Source of the DNA: Chloroflexota bacterium
GTDB taxonomy: Bacteria > Chloroflexota > Anaerolineae > UBA3071
Direction: 5' to 3'
DNA length: 6,077 nucleotides
Assembly (NCBI GenBank): GCA_014383605.1
Contig: JACNHM010000178.1
Location: forward strand, 1 to 6,077
A model generated the notes under the pieces. That model was not told the origin of the DNA. It searched no databases and saw only the letters and a program-made list of their open reading frames with translations. How positions within the stretch are numbered: the stretch's first letter is position 1; every line of letters begins with the position of its first letter. Below are positions 1 through 6,077 of the stretch, piece after piece. The position numbers and the translations under genes were made by a program.

Positions 1-15
1 GCGCACGCAGACAGG

Positions 16-54
16 CTCCGCAATCCGCAATCCGCAATCCGCACTTCTTTACCG
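16..54 (+). repeat. Single 39-bp heptamer-based repeat unit before A7 (gene 1)
   Basis: Three GCAATCC heptamers (20-40) are followed by GCACTTC and then a tail running into YRTGD. Translated, it reads [13 protein letters not shown]. Bases 1-50 are identical to 4856-4905 in the next A domain, so more of the element probably lies left of the window. Confidence 0.9.
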
Positions 55-270
55 CACCGGCGACCTGGCCCGCTATCGGCCCGACGGCCAGATCGAGTTC
101 CTGGGCCGCGCCGACGACCAGGTCAAGATCCGCGGCTTCCGCATCGAATTGGGCGAGATCCGCGCCGCGCTGGCCCAGCATCCCGCCGTGCAGGACGTCG
201 TCGTCGTGGCCCGCGAGGACACGCCGGGTGCCAAGCGGTTGGTGGCCTACGTCGTGCCGTCGCAGGGTTT

Positions 271-291
271 CGCCGGAGTTGAACTCCGGCG
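271..291. repeat. 21-nt palindrome, copy 1
   Basis: Perfect arms CGCCGGAGTT and AACTCCGGCG flank a single G. It lies in frame in the A-domain subdomain, encoding AGVELRR. The identical 21 bases recur at 759-779. Confidence 0.88.
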
Positions 292-457
292 CAACAGAGG
301 CGAGCTGACCAGCTTCCTGCGCACCAGGCTGCCCGAATACATGCTGCCCTCGACCTACCTGTTCCTGGAGGAGATGACGCTGCTGCCCAGCGGCAAGGTC
401 GACCGCCTGGCCCTGCCCGCCCCCGACCGCCAGGCGGCCGAGCTGGAAAGAGCCTAC

Positions 458-685
458 GTCGCGCCTCGCAACGGTCTGGAGCAACACCTGACGGCCATGT
501 GGCAGGATCTGCTGGGAGTCGAGTCCATCTCCGTTCACGATGATTTCTTCCAGTTGGGCGGCGACTCCATCCAGGGGGCCATCTTCATCAACCGGCTGCA
601 GGAGACGATGGGTGAATACGTCTACCTGATCGCCATCTTCGACGCCCCCACCATCGCCGAGCTGGCCGCCTATCTGCAGAAGAAC
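458..685 (+). other. Peptidyl carrier protein domain (gene 1)
   Basis: A four-helix carrier-protein pattern follows the A domain directly. The phosphopantetheine attachment motif [10 protein letters not shown] places the modified serine at codon 566-568. The Asp before the Ser (GGDS rather than GGHS) differs from the gene 2 PCP; GGDS carriers often sit before domains that act on the tethered residue, though this is only a tendency. Confidence 0.9.
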
Positions 686-709
686 TACCCCCTCGGCGTG
701 TCCAGAATC

Positions 710-769
710 TTGGGGGTTGTGGGCACTTTGGGGGTTGCGCCGGAGTTGTTGGCGGTTGCGCCGGAGTTG
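710..769 (+). repeat. Short direct repeats in the PCP-ST linker
   Basis: TTGGGGGTTG occurs at 710-719 and 728-737. GGTTGCGCCGGAGTTG occurs at 733-748 and 754-769, a 21-bp period (7 codons). The translation is a low-complexity linker ([20 protein letters not shown]) between the carrier and sulfotransferase domains. Confidence 0.8.
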
Positions 770-779
770 AACTCCGGCG
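759..779. repeat. 21-nt palindrome, copy 2
   Basis: Identical to the palindrome at 271-291 (arms CGCCGGAGTT and AACTCCGGCG around one G), in frame in the PCP-ST linker and ending the direct-repeat block. Confidence 0.88.
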
Positions 780-871
780 TTGACGAAGCAAAGATTGCCC
801 ACCTCCGCCAGTTGGTCAAGCCCTTGCCGCCCCGCCATGGTCTCGGCCCCGTCGGGCCCCCGAACCCCTCC

Positions 872-1730
872 GCTGTGTTCATCCTGTCCGCCCCCCGCTC
901 CGGCTCCACCCTGCTCCGGGCCATGCTGGGCGGGCATCCGCGCCTCTTCGCGCCGCCGGAGCTTCAGCTCCTGAACTTCAACACCCTGGCCGACCAACAC
1001 GCCGCCTTCGCTTCCGAGCGGGACAGCTTCTGGCTCGACGGCGCCGTCCGCGCCATCATGGCCTTGCAGCAGTGCAACGTCGCAGAAGCGCGAGAGATAC
1101 TGCAAGATCACGTGGGCCAAAACCTGACCGTCAAGCAGTTCTACGGCCTGCTGCAGGAGTGGCTCGGCGACCGCCTATTCGTGGACAAGACGCCCAACTA
1201 CGCCCTGGATCTGGCCATGCTGCAACGCGCCGAAGGCGACTTCCAAGACGCTCGCTACATCTACCTGATCCGCCACCCCTACGGTATGATTCCTTCGTTT
1301 GAGAAGGCCAAGTTGCACGTCTTCTATCCACCGTTCCTCAGGGGAGAACACCCCTTCTCGGCTAGGGAACTGGCTGAGCTGGTCTGGGTGGTCAGCCACC
1401 AAAACATCCTGGAGTTCTTGCAGCACGTGCCCGCCCCTCGCCAGCATTGGCTCCGCTACGAAGACCTGGTGACCCAGCCTCAGCCGGCCATGGAGACCAT
1501 CTGCCGCTTCCTGGGGCTGGACTTCCACCCCGACATGCTGGAGCCGCAGAAGGACCCGGAGGTGCGCATGACCGACGCCCTGCACCCCCTGGCCAGGATG
1601 GTGGGCGACGTCCGCTTCCACGAGCACCGCGGCATAGACCCCCGCGGCGCGGATCGCTGGAAAGACAACCTCACCGTGGACTTCCTGGGCGACGTCACCT
1701 GGCAGCTCGCCGAATCCCTGGGCTACGAGA
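872..1730 (+). other. Embedded PAPS-dependent sulfotransferase domain (CurM-like)
   Basis: The 5'-phosphosulfate loop is APRSGSTLL at 890-916, followed by the [11 protein letters not shown] stretch seen in megasynthase-embedded sulfotransferases. [10 protein letters not shown] follows at about 1184. The 3'-phosphate-binding segment is [15 protein letters not shown] at 1256-1300, with its Arg and Ser. A late conserved block, [15 protein letters not shown] near 1582, then [11 protein letters not shown], also fits this family. From family knowledge, such domains transfer sulfate from PAPS to a hydroxyl on a carrier-bound intermediate. In curacin biosynthesis this activates a beta-hydroxyl for decarboxylative elimination together with the TE. 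Here the domain follows an A-PCP pair rather than a polyketide module, so the acceptor is unknown. Confidence 0.9.
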
Positions 1731-1748
1731 GGCCGTCCCAACCACCGT

Positions 1749-1858
1749 CCCAAGAGGAAGCCCTGATCGAGCAAGCCGACGAAGACACGCTCGCCCAGCT
1801 GTTGGCCGAGCTGGAAGAACTCTCCGATGACGAGGCCCACAGGCTGTTGGCAGGGGAG
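1749..1858 (+). other. Putative C-terminal docking helix (gene 1)
   Basis: The tail after the ST domain is short, acidic and helical ([17 protein letters not shown], then [15 protein letters not shown]). Tails of this LxxLEELSDEEA type are common at the C-termini of modular PKS and NRPS proteins and are thought to help subunit pairing. The likely partner is the basic helix near the N-terminus of gene 2 (ALSPQKRALLLQRLQ, about 2088-2132). The pairing is inferred from charge and position. Confidence 0.55.
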
Positions 1859-1869
1859 CAGGGGAGCAG
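1850..1869 (+). repeat. GCAGGGGA octamer tandem repeat
   Basis: Two perfect GCAGGGGA units (1850-1857, 1858-1865) plus a partial GCAG. The second unit supplies the best Shine-Dalgarno-like sequence for gene 2. Confidence 0.7.
1860..1866 (+). promoter_or_regulatory. Candidate ribosome binding site for gene 2
   Basis: AGGGGAG ends 8 bases before ATG 1875, a good Shine-Dalgarno match and spacing. Equivalent AGGGGGAG sequences recur at 1910-1917, 1961-1968 and 2012-2019, each upstream of in-frame GTG codons. All except the last lie within gene 1 coding sequence or next to its stop, which suits coupled translation. Confidence 0.6.
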
Positions 1870-1874
1870 AGGTG

Positions 1875-6077
<4,203 letters not shown>

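Larger units (their letters stand above)
2..430 (+). other. Adenylation domain, C-terminal part (gene 1)
   Basis: The sequence enters the domain just before motif A7 (YRTGDLARY), then shows A8 ([15 protein letters not shown]) and A10 (LPSGKVDR, catalytic Lys codon 395-397). The residues before YRTGD are not normal A-domain sequence but the translated heptamer repeat [12 protein letters not shown] 5-residue excess relative to the gene 2 A domain, after VAYVVP, is explained by the palindrome at 271-291. Confidence 0.92.

Overview
This window is the interior of a nonribosomal peptide synthetase (NRPS) locus. Two large genes run rightward on the + strand, both cut by the window edges. The DNA is GC-rich with long antisense shadow frames. 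No RNA gene, transposase, CRISPR array or convincing promoter is visible. The organism cannot be fixed. The GC content, modular NRPS with an embedded sulfotransferase, and many in-frame heptamer and palindromic repeats would suit Chloroflexota, cyanobacteria or a similarly repeat-rich metagenomic lineage (inference, low confidence).

Layout. Gene 1 (2-1921, 5' end missing) encodes the C-terminal subdomain of an adenylation (A) domain, a peptidyl carrier protein (PCP), a repeat-filled linker, a PAPS-dependent sulfotransferase (ST) domain of the type embedded in megasynthases such as CurM, and an acidic helical C-terminal tail that looks like a docking element. Gene 2 (about 1875-6077, 3' end missing) encodes a repeat-encoded N-terminus, a short linker helix, then condensation (C), A, PCP and thioesterase (TE) domains. 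Gene 2 is in another frame and overlaps the end of gene 1, which suggests translational coupling. Together they read as the end of an assembly line: the gene 1 module loads a residue that the ST domain may sulfate on its carrier, the gene 2 C domain takes the chain and adds the last residue, and the TE releases the product.

The unusual part is the repeats. At least five kinds lie inside the open frames, and all keep the frame: (1) a 39-bp unit built on a GCAATCC heptamer, once at the left edge and four times at 4871-5026, both times immediately before the A7 motif (YRTGDL) of an A domain; (2) a palindrome-rich element at 4799-4870 next to that array, with an inverted relative in a surface loop of the C domain at 2752-2832; (3) a 51-bp tandem repeat at 1869-2036 that spans the gene junction, each unit carrying a Shine-Dalgarno-like purine run, the gene 1 stop codon and a gene 2 start codon; (4) a GAACTCC heptamer array at 2044-2078; (5) a 21-nt palindrome present twice in gene 1. 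They sit in loops and linkers rather than in catalytic cores. The copies at equivalent places in two consecutive A domains are long identical tracts that could support recombination between modules. This repeat pattern, rather than any single gene, is the most noteworthy feature of the window.
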